64,000 bases of DNA from Enterococcus devriesei (GTDB lineage Bacteria > Bacillota > Bacilli > Lactobacillales > Enterococcaceae), in NCBI RefSeq assembly GCF_001885905.1, contig NZ_JXKM01000004.1, positions 186,001 through 250,000 of the forward strand, read 5' to 3'. Positions 8,611-16,969 of the stretch are shown here, one piece after another (position 1 is the first letter of the stretch; every line of letters begins with the position of its first letter). The position numbers were made by a program, and so were the translations under genes. The notes below the pieces were generated by a model that saw only the letters and a program-made list of their open reading frames with translations, searched no databases and was not told where the DNA came from.

Positions 8611-8730
8611 AAGAGAGGCTTTCGCGAACTCGCTCAACTTATTGCCGATAAAGCTAGTTCGTGAAGCCGGACATGGATGTACCTGTTGTAAAGTAATTTA
8701 TTCATTTGAAAATTTTATACTTTCTTTATA
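8611..8730 (+). repeat. 120-nt structured intergenic repeat, copy 1
   Basis: Aligned without gaps to 57920-58039: 100 of 120 positions match. It starts two bases after the pentapeptide gene stop and has the same orientation relative to its upstream gene as copy 2. The first half folds as an imperfect stem-loop (GGCTTTCGCGAACT with AGTTCGTGAAGCC). The second half has stem AAAGTA (8690-8695) / TACTTT (8718-8723); in copy 2 the fifth pair changes from T-A to C-G on both sides, supporting a folded RNA. The loop ATTGCCGATA is invariant. It does not match an RNA family I know. Confidence 0.8.
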
Positions 8731-8734
8731 GTCA

Positions 8735-8780
8735 AAAAAACTCCTGCACTCATGTTCAATCATGAAAGCCGGAGTTTTTT
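8735..8780. terminator. Bidirectional terminator
   Basis: AAAAAACTCC (8735-8744) pairs with GGAGTTTTTT (8771-8780), with an inner CATG...CATG helix. It serves both the repeat-bearing transcript and the convergent gene. Confidence 0.85.
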
Positions 8781-8784
8781 CGGA

Positions 8785-9378
8785 TTAAAAATTATTCTTT
8801 TCTCTAAAAAGATCCAAGGTCATCCCCTTCATATCGGTCAAACGCAAAAGTTCTTTTAACGAAATATATTCCGCATACAATTTTTTGTTTGCTTCATTCA
8901 ATTCATAAACAGTGACTACCCCGGAAAGATAAGGCGCATCGAACATTTTGGCCGCAACTAGCCGATGAAGCCCCTGCTCTTGCAGGATGTAGCAGTCATC
9001 CTCTTGATAATAGTTGAATTGAAGCTGATGAACAGGCTCAAGATTGAAATCGCCAGAATAAAATGCTTGTTGAAATGCCAACCCATTTTTCTGTAATGAA
9101 TGGAGGTGCTCTTTGATTTTTTCGGTGTCACATTCTCCAGTAACACCCATGAAAAGATCGTAAACGGATTCCCCTGCGAGTTTCTCTTTCCCTTTTATCC
9201 CACTGATCTTCTGAACAGGGATCTCTTTACTTGGACCTTCGTTGTCTGCAACTGGGTCATAGTAATCCTCTAATTCAGCAGCTTTGATAAATGCTTTTTT
9301 CTGCCGTTGAATATGTTCCTCACTGATACCCGCCGTTAACATGACTTCAATCGCGTTGTTTTCAAACTCCGTCATCAT
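8785..9378 (-). CDS. Hypothetical protein with a ParB/Srx-like GxHRxxAA motif
   Basis: 197 soluble residues, no signal peptide. The only motif I recognise is EQGLHRLVAAK at about 134-144, which matches the GxHR..AAK signature of ParB/sulfiredoxin-like folds; upstream Asp/Glu-rich blocks and a helical C-terminus surround it. The fold suggestion is weak. The start has two adjacent ATG codons with GAAAGGGG upstream; either may be used. It runs opposite to the pentapeptide gene and is followed upstream by spx in the same direction, but with 88 bases between them. Confidence 0.6.
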   Translation of the reverse strand: MMTEFENNAIEVMLTAGISEEHIQRQKKAFIKAAELEDYYDPVADNEGPSKEIPVQKISGIKGKEKLAGESVYDLFMGVTGECDTEKIKEHLHSLQKNGLAFQQAFYSGDFNLEPVHQLQFNYYQEDDCYILQEQGLHRLVAAKMFDAPYLSGVVTVYELNEANKKLYAEYISLKELLRLTDMKGMTLDLFREKNNF

Positions 9379-9466
9379 TTGCTAAAACCCCTTTCTCTTC
9401 CTTAAATGAAAAAAGGTCTCTTTTATAAAATACGCTGTTTCTCTCCTGTTGTAACAGAAATATCCC

Positions 9467-9892
9467 TTAAACCAAACTTTCTTTTTCCATATCCAGATAA
9501 ATTAAAATCTCGGTTAACTTCTTTGAGGTCACTTTGCGTACTTCTCGTGGAATAAATTGATGGATCTCATCCTCATTGTAGCCAATCTGCAATCTTCGCT
9601 CGTCCATCAAAATCGGACGTCTTAAGATACTTGGATTCTCTTCGATCACAGCCACTAATTCACTCAGGCTTAATTCGTCAAAATCGATGTCTAGCTTTTG
9701 ATAAACTTTCGAGCGTGGAGAAATAATTTCATCCGTACCCGTTTCAGTCAATGCAAGGATTTCTTTGATTTCTGTTTTAGTTAGTGGGTCCGAAATAATA
9801 TTTCGCTCCTCGAAGGTCAACCCTTGCTCTAATAGCCAAGCCTTCGCTTTTCTGCAGGATGTACAACTAGCTGAACTATACAATTTAATCAA
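9467..9892 (-). CDS. spx: Spx-family transcriptional regulator
   Basis: 141 residues of the ArsC/Spx fold. The redox switch CTSC is at residues 10-13, and [48 protein letters not shown] follow in the Spx order; the C-terminal tail is a few residues longer than usual. Spx binds the alpha C-terminal domain of RNA polymerase and changes promoter choice under thiol stress. The start codon is TTG with AAAGGTG upstream. Firmicutes often have several Spx paralogues, so this may not be the main one. Confidence 0.9.
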   Translation of the reverse strand: MIKLYSSASCTSCRKAKAWLLEQGLTFEERNIISDPLTKTEIKEILALTETGTDEIISPRSKVYQKLDIDFDELSLSELVAVIEENPSILRRPILMDERRLQIGYNEDEIHQFIPREVRKVTSKKLTEILIYLDMEKESLV

Positions 9893-10234
9893 TCTTAAAA
9901 CACCTTTCCTTTTTTCTTTTAATATGCGCTGTTATTCTACACTTAATACGATACAGCACTTATCATTTCTTGTTAATCTAATCTTTAAAATGTATTCAAA
10001 AATAGCATTTAAAAGCACAATATTTTATAACGTAAAAAAATCTTTTTATACGTTAAACACGTGATCTATCGTGGCTTTGTACACCTTAAAAGGAAGATCG
10101 ATAACGGATAAGCAGATTGATTTATGCTTGTCTCAAATATTTCTAGCGAAAGTAAAAATATGATTACAACATATCAAGTATTATAAAAAGTTATATTAGT
10201 ATGTTGTTTTCGTTTTATAGCGTTGCTTTTTTGA
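9893..10234. other. AT-rich intergenic region between spx and the yjdF leader
   Basis: No gene found. It contains an imperfect hairpin CAACATA...TATGTTG at about 10167-10206 and should hold divergent promoters for spx and for the yjdF leader transcript. No clear operator was seen. Confidence 0.4.
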
Positions 10235-10237
10235 ATG

Positions 10238-10360
10238 AGTCAGGTAAACTACTAGTGAGCATAAAAACACATGACGGTTGGTAGTCCGTCGCATGAAAAT
10301 GTCAGTAACCTGCCCTCCCTGGGTTGTCCTTTGCTAGAAATAAATCAAAGGGAGGTGTCA
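10238..10360 (+). ncRNA. Probable yjdF-type riboswitch (azaaromatic-sensing leader)
   Basis: A compact fold directly before yjdF: a closing stem CAGGT (10241-10245) / ACCTG (10308-10312), the conserved-looking strand GGTAAACTACTAGTGAGCAT, and an internal hairpin GACGG...CCGTC (10273-10290). After it, CCTCCCT (10314-10320) is complementary to AGGGAGG (10349-10355), the ribosome site of yjdF, giving a translational on/off design. Riboswitches of this class are known to precede yjdF genes; I assign it from position and structure, not from a model search. Confidence 0.72.
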
Positions 10361-10362
10361 TA

Positions 10363-10770
10363 ATGAAGTTGACGATTTACTTCGATGGCAGTTTTTGGTG
10401 TGGTTTGGTAGAAAACGAGATCGATGGCCATTACCAAGCAATCCGATATGTTTTTGGTCCTGAGCCAAAGGACGCAGATGTTTTGGCTTTCATTTTCGAA
10501 CAATTACCTCAGTTACTTGAAAGATCCGGTTCAGTAGCGGCTGAAAAAAAGAGTAATAAGAAACAAAATCCAAAACGCCTGCAGCGTTTGATCAATCGTG
10601 AGAAGCGCAAACCGGTTGTTTCAACAAAAGCTCAGCGTACAATGAGCGAATTACGTGATCAAGCAAAGATCGAAAACAAAGCCAACAAGCGGCAGAAAAA
10701 GGCGGCGTTGATTAACGAGCGTTTCCAAAAGCGGCAAGAGAAAAAACGCGAAAAACATAAAGGACATTAA
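10363..10770 (+). CDS. yjdF: YjdF-family protein (DUF2992)
   Basis: 135 residues from ATG 10363, which has AAAGGGAGGTG seven bases upstream; a longer frame from 10324 would run through the riboswitch and is rejected. The N-terminal block MKLTIYFDGSFWCGLVE and YVFGPEPKDADVLAFI are diagnostic of the YjdF family. The C-terminal half (60-135) is Lys/Arg-rich and helical with KRLQRLINREKRKP, again typical. The function is unknown, but the family is controlled by riboswitches that sense azaaromatic compounds, suggesting a detoxification role. Confidence 0.9.
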   Translation: MKLTIYFDGSFWCGLVENEIDGHYQAIRYVFGPEPKDADVLAFIFEQLPQLLERSGSVAAEKKSNKKQNPKRLQRLINREKRKPVVSTKAQRTMSELRDQAKIENKANKRQKKAALINERFQKRQEKKREKHKGH

Positions 10771-10781
10771 CTTTATTCCAC

Positions 10782-10821
10782 AAAAACAGCGAAGCATTTT
10801 GTTTCATGCCTCGCTATTTTT
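10782..10821 (+). terminator. Terminator of yjdF
   Basis: AAAAACAGCGAAGCAT pairs with ATGCCTCGCTATTTTT with small bulges, followed by TTTT-rich sequence. Confidence 0.8.
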
Positions 10822-10976
10822 GTTTTATTAGATTAATTTTCAAGCGGTTTGAAAAGGCTTTCCCACAAAATGAATAGCTGCTTTGTTAGATAGAAAAGAG
10901 ATGTATGAAAACGCGATTTTCCTATTTACTCATCCGTCTATTTTCCAAAAGCACACCCGAAAAGGAGCTAAAGATT

Positions 10977-11672
10977 ATGAATGAAAAAAATTTGACGATC
11001 GTTGCCCCGCTTCAAGGGGAATGGTTCGTTGAAACCAGCCCCAAAGATCGTGTTCCTAGCCACGGAACCAATCGCTTCGGTCTGCGTTACGCCTTTGATT
11101 TTATCCAGATCGCTCCCGCGAATCAAAAGCAAGTTACCCATGACAAGAAACGGCTAGATTATTATTTAGGCGGGGTTGCTTTGAATCATTTTTACTGTTT
11201 TGGACAGCCGGTCTATGCTCCTTTTTCCGGCAAAGTAGTGCAGGTCAAAAATAATACCGCTGATGGAACAAGCGCTTCATGGTTTCAAGGTCAAAAAACA
11301 CTGATTCGTAATTCACTTTTCTTCGATCCCCAACGTGACGGCTTTGAAAAAATCGCTGGAAATTATGTGATCCTTCAGCATTCTGATCGGCTCCTTGCGG
11401 CAGTTTGCCATCTACAAAAAGATTCGATTGCCGTAAAAGTAGGCCAATTGGTGACTGCGGGAGCTTTTCTCGGAAAAGTGGGACATTCTGGCAACTCAAC
11501 CGAACCTCATTTGCACTTCCAACTGATGGATTCTGACATCATTGAATCGGCACAGGGACTCCCCTTTGTTTTTGAAGCTTACGAAAGATTTGAGAACCAT
11601 TCGTGGATTCCAGTTACTAAAGAACTTCCAGCAAAAGGTGACCTCGTTCGATTTAAAACCGAAACAAATTGA
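10977..11672 (+). CDS. M23-family (LytM-like) metallopeptidase, no signal peptide
   Basis: 231 residues from ATG 10977, which has AAAAGGAGCT upstream; the longer frame from 10905 lacks a good site. The LytM zinc motif is present as HGTNRFGLRYAFD (first His and Asp) and SGNSTEPHLHFQL (HxH), with PVYAPFSGKVV between them, so the active site appears complete. Unlike classical M23 endopeptidases there is no signal peptide or membrane anchor, so either it acts in the cytoplasm or export is unconventional. Similar stand-alone proteins are common in Firmicutes; the substrate is unknown. Confidence 0.85.
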   Translation: MNEKNLTIVAPLQGEWFVETSPKDRVPSHGTNRFGLRYAFDFIQIAPANQKQVTHDKKRLDYYLGGVALNHFYCFGQPVYAPFSGKVVQVKNNTADGTSASWFQGQKTLIRNSLFFDPQRDGFEKIAGNYVILQHSDRLLAAVCHLQKDSIAVKVGQLVTAGAFLGKVGHSGNSTEPHLHFQLMDSDIIESAQGLPFVFEAYERFENHSWIPVTKELPAKGDLVRFKTETN

Positions 11673-11751
11673 AAAATGATTTCTCACACCGATTGAGTCG
11701 TAAAAACGTTGCAATAGATTTTACGATTGAATAAACGAAAACTAAATCCCT

Positions 11752-11805
11752 AAAAATTCAGGAACTAATTGATAATCTTTTTCAATTAATTCTTGAATTT
11801 TTTTT
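11752..11805 (+). terminator. Terminator after M23 gene
   Basis: AAAAATTCAGGAACTAATTGA pairs with TCAATTAATTCTTGAATTTTT (one mismatch), followed by further T residues. Confidence 0.85.
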
Positions 11806-11835
11806 CGATTAAGCGTAAGCTAATAAAAAACAAAC

Positions 11836-11852
11836 ATGCCCCATGGGGGTAT
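11836..11852. promoter_or_regulatory. CsoR/RcnR-type operator before the metal ATPase
   Basis: ATGCCCCATGGGGGTAT: G-tract half-sites ATGCCCC and ATACCCC (reverse complement) around a 3-base centre, 16 bases before the ATPase start. DUF156/CsoR repressors bind such A-T-flanked G-tract dyads. A gene for such a repressor lies at the far end of the ATPase gene, so this is its likely target. Confidence 0.7.
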
Positions 11853-11868
11853 ATTGGAAGGAGTAAAA

Positions 11869-13743
11869 ATGATCTTAAATTTTGAAAAGTACCAGACACC
11901 CACCTTGATTTTACTCTCCCTTTCTACCTTACTCATAATTGTTCTCTTTCCTACAGCGTTGCCTTTTGATGCTGCTTGGATCGCGGTGATTCTTTGCGGC
12001 TTGCCGATCATTAAAGACGCTGCGATCGGTTTGATCACGGAATTCGATGTTAAAGCGGACGTGCTGGTATCGATCGCCCTGATTGCTTCGATTTTCATTG
12101 GGGAAATTTTTGCGGCGGCGGAAATCGCGGTGATTATGACGATTGGTGCTTATTTGGAGGAGCTGACTGTTAGAAAAGCGCAAACCGGTATCGAAAAATT
12201 GATCAATTTGTCACCCTCAACTGCTCGCAAAATCACTACTGAGGGAGAAACAGTTGTCCCATTGGAGCAAGTAAAAAAAGGCGATCATTTGCGTGTAATC
12301 GCTGGTGAAACGATCCCTGTGGATGGTGAGATTCTAGTAGGACAATCTTCAGTGAATCAAGCGTTGTTGACAGGAGAAGCGTTACCTATTGATAAAGCGA
12401 TTGGCGACGACGTATACAGTGGCACTATTAATCAATACGGCACCTTTGAAATGATAGCCACAAAAAACGAAGCAGATTCTTCCTTGCAAAAAATGATTCA
12501 TCTCGTTCAAGCGGCGGACGCCGAGAGCGCTCCGATCGTTTTGACGGCGGACAAATGGGCGACTTGGATTGTTTTTGCTTCTCTAATAACGGCGTTACTC
12601 ACTTGGTTCATCACGAAAGATATTCAGCGTGCGGTCACGATTTTAGTCGTCTTCTGTCCTTGTGCTTTAGTATTAGCAACACCCACAGCCGTCATTGCAG
12701 CCGTCGGAAATGCCACGAAACATGGCATTTTAATCAAATCAGGCGAAAGCTTAGAAAAATTGGCATCAGTCGATCGTATTACTTTTGATAAAACGGGCAC
12801 ACTCACTTATGGCGAACCAAAAGTAGTGGAGTTTGTCAGCTTTACCGCGGAATGTTCCAAACAAGAATTATTAAAGCTAGCGGCAACAGTCGAATATCAT
12901 TCAGAACATCCTTTAGGCAAGGCGATTACAGCTGAATTTAATCAAGCCGAGCTGTCGCTCCACAAGGTAACGAATTTGCAAATCTTGCCAGGGCGAGGTT
13001 TGACTGCCCTGTATCAAGGAAAAAAAATCCGTTTAGGTAACAGAAAGCTCTTGATGGAAACCACCTTCCCGCAAGAGGAAACTGTGAATACTTGGCTGGC
13101 AAAGCACTATACCGTGATTTATATAGAGATCGAAGAAAAATTGGCTGGCGCGATTGCTTTAACCGATACATTGAGACCGGAAACTCAAACAATCATCGCT
13201 AAACTCCAACAACAAAAAACACAACCGATCTTGCTGACAGGCGATAGCCAATTGATTGCCGAATCAATCGCGGAACAAATAGGCATCCAGGAAGTCTACG
13301 CCGAGTATTTACCGGAAGACAAGCTAAATGCGATTCGCAACTTGCAAAACAACTGCTACAATGTGGCCATGATCGGTGACGGGATCAATGATGCTCCAGC
13401 GTTGAAGCTGGCTGATGTAGGGATCGCGATGGGTGGAGTCGGTAGTGATATTGCCATCGATGCAGCGGATATCGTCCTGATGCAGGATGAATTGACGGAG
13501 CTGCCTTACCTTTTAGGACTCGCGAAAAGGACTTTAAAAACGATCAAGATCAATATTATTTTGGCGATGGGCTTGAATCTGATTGCGGTAGTTCTTGCGA
13601 CATTAGGATTGATTGGACCTATCACTGGTGCCTTGGTCCATAATATTGGATCGGTGGCAGTTATTATTCACTCTGCTATTCTATTAAGAAGCCCGTCAGA
13701 AAAAAATAGTCCGAAAACTGAGCTGAAAACCGAATTCGATTAA
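11869..13743 (+). CDS. Heavy-metal P1B-type ATPase (Zn/Cd/Co or Cu-type exporter)
   Basis: 624 residues from ATG 11869 (GGAAGGAG upstream; the ATG at 11836 lies inside the operator). Order: two transmembrane pairs, actuator TGEALP (168-173), ion motif CPC (263-265), phosphorylation site DKTGT (307-311), SEHP (345-348), GDGIND (503-508), final helices with HNIGSVAVIIHSA at 591-603. There is no N-terminal metal-binding domain; the protein starts almost at the first helix. CPC and the HN-G-S helix point to the Zn/Cd/Co branch more than to Cu, but the specificity is not certain. Confidence 0.9.
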   Translation: MILNFEKYQTPTLILLSLSTLLIIVLFPTALPFDAAWIAVILCGLPIIKDAAIGLITEFDVKADVLVSIALIASIFIGEIFAAAEIAVIMTIGAYLEELTVRKAQTGIEKLINLSPSTARKITTEGETVVPLEQVKKGDHLRVIAGETIPVDGEILVGQSSVNQALLTGEALPIDKAIGDDVYSGTINQYGTFEMIATKNEADSSLQKMIHLVQAADAESAPIVLTADKWATWIVFASLITALLTWFITKDIQRAVTILVVFCPCALVLATPTAVIAAVGNATKHGILIKSGESLEKLASVDRITFDKTGTLTYGEPKVVEFVSFTAECSKQELLKLAATVEYHSEHPLGKAITAEFNQAELSLHKVTNLQILPGRGLTALYQGKKIRLGNRKLLMETTFPQEETVNTWLAKHYTVIYIEIEEKLAGAIALTDTLRPETQTIIAKLQQQKTQPILLTGDSQLIAESIAEQIGIQEVYAEYLPEDKLNAIRNLQNNCYNVAMIGDGINDAPALKLADVGIAMGGVGSDIAIDAADIVLMQDELTELPYLLGLAKRTLKTIKINIILAMGLNLIAVVLATLGLIGPITGALVHNIGSVAVIIHSAILLRSPSEKNSPKTELKTEFD

Positions 13744-13745
13744 CC

Positions 13746-13782
13746 AAAAAGAAAGGACGTGTCAAGCACATCCTTTCTTTTT
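13746..13782. terminator. Bidirectional terminator between ATPase and repressor
   Basis: AAAAAGAAAGGACGTG pairs with CACATCCTTTCTTTTT (one bulge). The two flanking genes are convergent. Confidence 0.88.
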
Positions 13783-14062
13783 AATTCATTTTATTGTATT
13801 GCTTAATAACATTTTGCAGCTGTTCCATTTCTTTTTCAAGCTCGCCGCCTTCAGCAACATTCATTAAAGAATGATCCGCTTGCGCTTCAAGTAGAATCTT
13901 ACTAATCCGTTGAATCGCCGCTCGCGTGGAGTTTAACTGAATAATGATTTCGTCATAAGGCTTTTCCGCTAAGATCATTTTTTTAATACCGCCAACCTGT
14001 CCTTCGATCCGATTGATTCGTGTCACAAGATTTTTGACTTGATGCTCAGGTAAATGACTCAT
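13781..14062 (-). CDS. CsoR/DUF156-family metal-sensing repressor lacking all cysteines
   Basis: 93 residues with the all-helical DUF156 fold: RINRIEGQVGGIKKMI, then AAIQRISKILLEAQADHSL. Aligned to CsoR, the Cu(I) ligands Cys36, His61 and Cys65 are Tyr36, Gln61 and Ser65, and the whole protein contains no Cys. Histidines at 3, 7 and 64 remain, so an N/O-ligand metal site (as in RcnR, but without its Cys) or another effector is possible. It is convergent with the P1B ATPase, whose promoter carries a fitting operator. Ribosome site AGGGAG. Confidence 0.85.
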   Translation of the reverse strand: MSHLPEHQVKNLVTRINRIEGQVGGIKKMILAEKPYDEIIIQLNSTRAAIQRISKILLEAQADHSLMNVAEGGELEKEMEQLQNVIKQYNKMN

Positions 14063-14416
14063 ACTTTTAACTCCCTGTTAAAATTTTTTTTAGCTCATAC
14101 AAAAAACTTCTTATCTATTATAACCCATTCGCTTTCAAATAGACGTAGAAAATATATATCCACCTACATGGTTTTATATCAATCTCAAAAGTCCTATAAA
14201 ATATATTTTTTTCAGAATAATAGTCGAAGGATCAAATTCAGCTTCTTTAAATGATAAGATTTCTAAGAACACTTTAATATGTGAATCAATTTCATAACTA
14301 ACTTTCAAAAAAAGCAAACACTCGACCAATTTCAACTAACCTTCTTTTTGAAATTATGCGACTATTTCTTTTTCCTTTTTCTGACGTCAGAGACGTTGTG
14401 TGGCGACCGTTTCACA
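14063..14416. other. AT-rich intergenic region
   Basis: No supported gene, RNA or operator. The right part adjoins a decayed transposase fragment and may itself be decayed IS sequence. Confidence 0.4.
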
Positions 14417-14551
14417 TCATATATTAATTGGACGAGCTGATGTTCTACCTGCACTCGTTATTGGGGAGAAGAGTTCGATGTATTTGTCTTCAATATCCAA
14501 TTGCATTAAAATATTTAGATCGAACAGAGTGGGTTGTTTTATAATAGACAC
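14417..14551 (-). pseudogene. N-terminal remnant of an IS1182-like transposase
   Basis: A GTG start with AAAAGGAGGG upstream opens a 44-codon frame beginning SIIKQPTLFDLNILMQLD and IEDKYIELFSPI, the start pattern of IS1182-family transposases (QTTLF.LE...L....RY..IFS). It stops after RPINI where the intact protein would continue for some 500 residues; later codons in other frames keep faint similarity. No matching right end or target duplication was seen, so this is an old truncated insertion. The word GTCTGTCTAGGACAACCT at about 14577-14594 could be a terminal repeat. Confidence 0.55.
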
Positions 14552-14689
14552 AGGGAATCCCTCCTTTTTGAGTACAAGTCTGTCTAGGACAACCTAAGTG
14601 TAACAGATTGGGTAGGTTCCTTTTTTGTGTGCTTTTTACCCCTTGTGGTACAAGAGATTGGAATTATGAAATTGATTCAAGTTAACAAA

Positions 14690-14727
14690 AAAGCTGAGAC
14701 AGAAATTTATTTTTCTGTCTCAGCTTT
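14690..14727 (-). terminator. Terminator of the methionine/luxS operon
   Basis: Perfect 16-bp stem AAAGCTGAGACAGAAA / TTTCTGTCTCAGCTTT. It lies 100 bases after the SDR stop and carries the GCTGAGACA core seen in other hairpins of this window. Confidence 0.85.
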
Positions 14728-14826
14728 AATTTCACACAACTCGTCAGTTTTTACTGAAAACTAGCTATAATTATTTGCTCTCGAAATAGCTCGCAAAATA
14801 AGTTTCATTTATGACTTGAATTTAGT

Positions 14827-15597
14827 TTAATGCATCGTCATCCCGCCAGTCACATTAATCGCTTGTCCGGTCATATAACTCGACAGAGGACTTGCTAAAA
14901 ATAATACGACATTCGCTACGTCTTGCGGTGTTCCTGTTCGTTTCAACGGCACTTGGCTGATGTCTTCTTGCCGAACAGCTTCTGCACTCATACCCCGTAA
15001 CGCACCGCCTTCGACCCTTTCTCGTTGTTTCATCTCTGTTTCGATAATTCCTGGACAGACGGCATTGATTAAAATTTGATTTGGTGCTGTTTCGATTGCT
15101 GCTGTTTTGATTAAGCCTAAAACAGCGTGTTTAGACGCTACATAAGCCGACATTCCGCGATAGCCATTTTTTCCTGCTTGAGAAGCAATCACGATTATAC
15201 GACCTTTCTTATTATGGTCGATCATTGCCTTGGTAAAATACTTCATAGCGAAATAAGTTCCGCGAGTATTGACTTGAAACGTTTTTTCAAAATCACTGGT
15301 TTGGCTATTTACGAGAAAATCCATCGTTGAGATTCCTGCTACGTCCACTAAGATATCAGGTACCATCTTATTTTCGATCAATTGTTGACTTAATTCGGAG
15401 ACTTCGGTTTCTCGGCTGATATCTAAATGAATTTGAAAGTATCTTTTATCAATTGTCTGCAACTTGTCACAATCATAGGTTATATCTGCGGCTATTACTA
15501 CCGATAGGCTATTTAAAAAAGTCTCAACAACTGCTTTACCGATTCCTTGACTGCTGCCGATCACTAAAACAATCTTATTTTTTAATTCCGGAAACAT
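14827..15597 (-). CDS. Short-chain dehydrogenase/reductase (SDR)
   Basis: 256 residues of a classical SDR. The NAD(P) site GSSQGIGKA is at 14-22, DVAGIS (variant of NNAG) near 84, the catalytic Ser (VIASQAGK) near 138 and YVASK near 151-155, then CPGIIETEM near 180. Residue preference after strand 2 (AADITYD) suggests NAD(H). It is the last gene of the Met-T-box operon, nine bases after luxS. Why an SDR belongs there is not clear; it could act on a by-product of the luxS or methionine route, but no substrate can be read from sequence. Confidence 0.88.
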   Translation of the reverse strand: MFPELKNKIVLVIGSSQGIGKAVVETFLNSLSVVIAADITYDCDKLQTIDKRYFQIHLDISRETEVSELSQQLIENKMVPDILVDVAGISTMDFLVNSQTSDFEKTFQVNTRGTYFAMKYFTKAMIDHNKKGRIIVIASQAGKNGYRGMSAYVASKHAVLGLIKTAAIETAPNQILINAVCPGIIETEMKQRERVEGGALRGMSAEAVRQEDISQVPLKRTGTPQDVANVVLFLASPLSSYMTGQAINVTGGMTMH

Positions 15598-15606
15598 TGC
15601 CTTCTC

Positions 15607-16080
15607 CTAAACCAAATGACGTTCGAAAGCATCATCGCTAATGCCTTCAGCCACGATTTTTTTAGCCCATTCTTTGGCGGAGAATAGGGAATGATCGCGG
15701 TAATTTCCACAGCTGATGATATCCGTTCCTTGAACATCTTCCCATTGAGTCTTTTCGGCAATTTCCTCTAAGGATTCCTTCAATGCTACCGCCACTTCAT
15801 GGGCGGTAGGTTCTCCCCAGACAATCAGATGAAAGCCCGTTCGGCAGCCAAACGGAGAGCAATCGATCACACCAGTTAATCGATCGCGTAATAAATCTGC
15901 TAATAAATGTTCGATCGTATGCAGTCCACCTGTTGGTATAGCATTTTCATTTGGTTGAACAAAACGCAAATCGAAGTTAGTGATCGTATCTCCTTCTCTT
16001 CCATTCTCCTTAGTAATTAATCGTACGTATGGTGCCTTTACTTTCGTGTGATCTAGTGTAAAACTTTCTACTTCTGCCAT
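15607..16080 (-). CDS. luxS: S-ribosylhomocysteine lyase LuxS
   Basis: 157 residues. LuxS splits S-ribosylhomocysteine into homocysteine and DPD, the precursor of autoinducer 2. The metal-binding HTIEH is at 54-58, the catalytic-site Cys in FGCRTGF at 79, and the third metal ligand Cys124 in SCGNYRDHS. Length and motifs are those of active enzymes. Ribosome site AAAGGAG. It follows metQ by 16 bases inside a methionine transport and synthesis operon, so its role here is probably homocysteine recovery first and signalling second. No pfs (mtnN) gene is in the window. Confidence 0.96.
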   Translation of the reverse strand: MAEVESFTLDHTKVKAPYVRLITKENGREGDTITNFDLRFVQPNENAIPTGGLHTIEHLLADLLRDRLTGVIDCSPFGCRTGFHLIVWGEPTAHEVAVALKESLEEIAEKTQWEDVQGTDIISCGNYRDHSLFSAKEWAKKIVAEGISDDAFERHLV

Positions 16081-16096
16081 AATTGAATTCTCCTTT

Positions 16097-16948
16097 TTAT
16101 TTTTCTAGATAGCTTATCGGCTTATCGACTGCGATTTTTGTGCCACCAAAATCTTTTTTAATATAGTTTTGAATCGCTTGATTATGATACAACTTGACTA
16201 ACTTTTTGAAGTTTTCATTATTTTTATTTTTTTCAGCTGTTGCCAAGATATTGATGTTGTTTTTCGTACGTTGATTGACTTTTTCGTGAAACAAAGAATC
16301 CTTTAACACATTCAAACCGCCGTCTAAAGCTACGGTATTCGAGATCAATACAGCATCCACCGATTTTAAAACTCGTGGACCAGTCGTATCATCAATTTGT
16401 TTAAAAACCAAATGTTTGGGGTTTTCTTTAACTTTTTCAACACCACTTAACGCATCAAAATCATCGCTTAATTTAATTAATCCTGCGTCCTGCAATAATA
16501 GTAACCCCCGGGCAGTATTGGCCGGATTATTAGCAATCGCTACAGTTGCTCCATCTGGTAACTCAGACAACGAGGTATATTTTTCAGAATAAATTCCTAA
16601 AGGTTCTAAATACGTCGTCCCTAACGCCGCTAACGGTTGCTTTTTATCTTGCGAATTGTACGCTTTAAAATAGGAGTAGGATTGAAAGGCATTGACATCC
16701 ACACTACCGTCTGCCGTCGCCTTATTTAATTGAACTCCATCCGTGATCTCTTTGACCTGAATCGTTAGTCCTGCCTCTTTAGCCTCCTGACTTTTAGCAA
16801 TATGTTGCCAAATTTGATAATCCGAGCCTTGTGACCCAACAACAATCGTTTTTGATTCTTTTTTTTGCGAACTGCTCACTTCATGAACCCCAAAACCAGC
16901 AGCAACTAAAACCACTAGCACACCTAGGAGAATCACTATTTTTTTCAT
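16097..16948 (-). CDS. metQ: MetQ/NlpA-family methionine-binding protein without lipobox
   Basis: 283 residues. The NlpA fold is clear: [75 protein letters not shown]. The N-terminal hydrophobic segment (4-20, [17 protein letters not shown]) has no cysteine at its end, so the usual lipoprotein anchor is missing; the protein is probably held by an uncleaved helix. It captures methionine (or its D-form or sulfoxide) for MetNI. Genes are in the order metN-metI-metQ, 21 bases after metI. Confidence 0.92.
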   Translation of the reverse strand: MKKIVILLGVLVVLVAAGFGVHEVSSSQKKESKTIVVGSQGSDYQIWQHIAKSQEAKEAGLTIQVKEITDGVQLNKATADGSVDVNAFQSYSYFKAYNSQDKKQPLAALGTTYLEPLGIYSEKYTSLSELPDGATVAIANNPANTARGLLLLQDAGLIKLSDDFDALSGVEKVKENPKHLVFKQIDDTTGPRVLKSVDAVLISNTVALDGGLNVLKDSLFHEKVNQRTKNNINILATAEKNKNNENFKKLVKLYHNQAIQNYIKKDFGGTKIAVDKPISYLEK

Positions 16949-16969
16949 ACTATCGCTCCTTCGCTATTC

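Noticed and set aside
14400-14600. Intact IS element
   Set aside because: Only 44 codons of a transposase start remain, with no second end.
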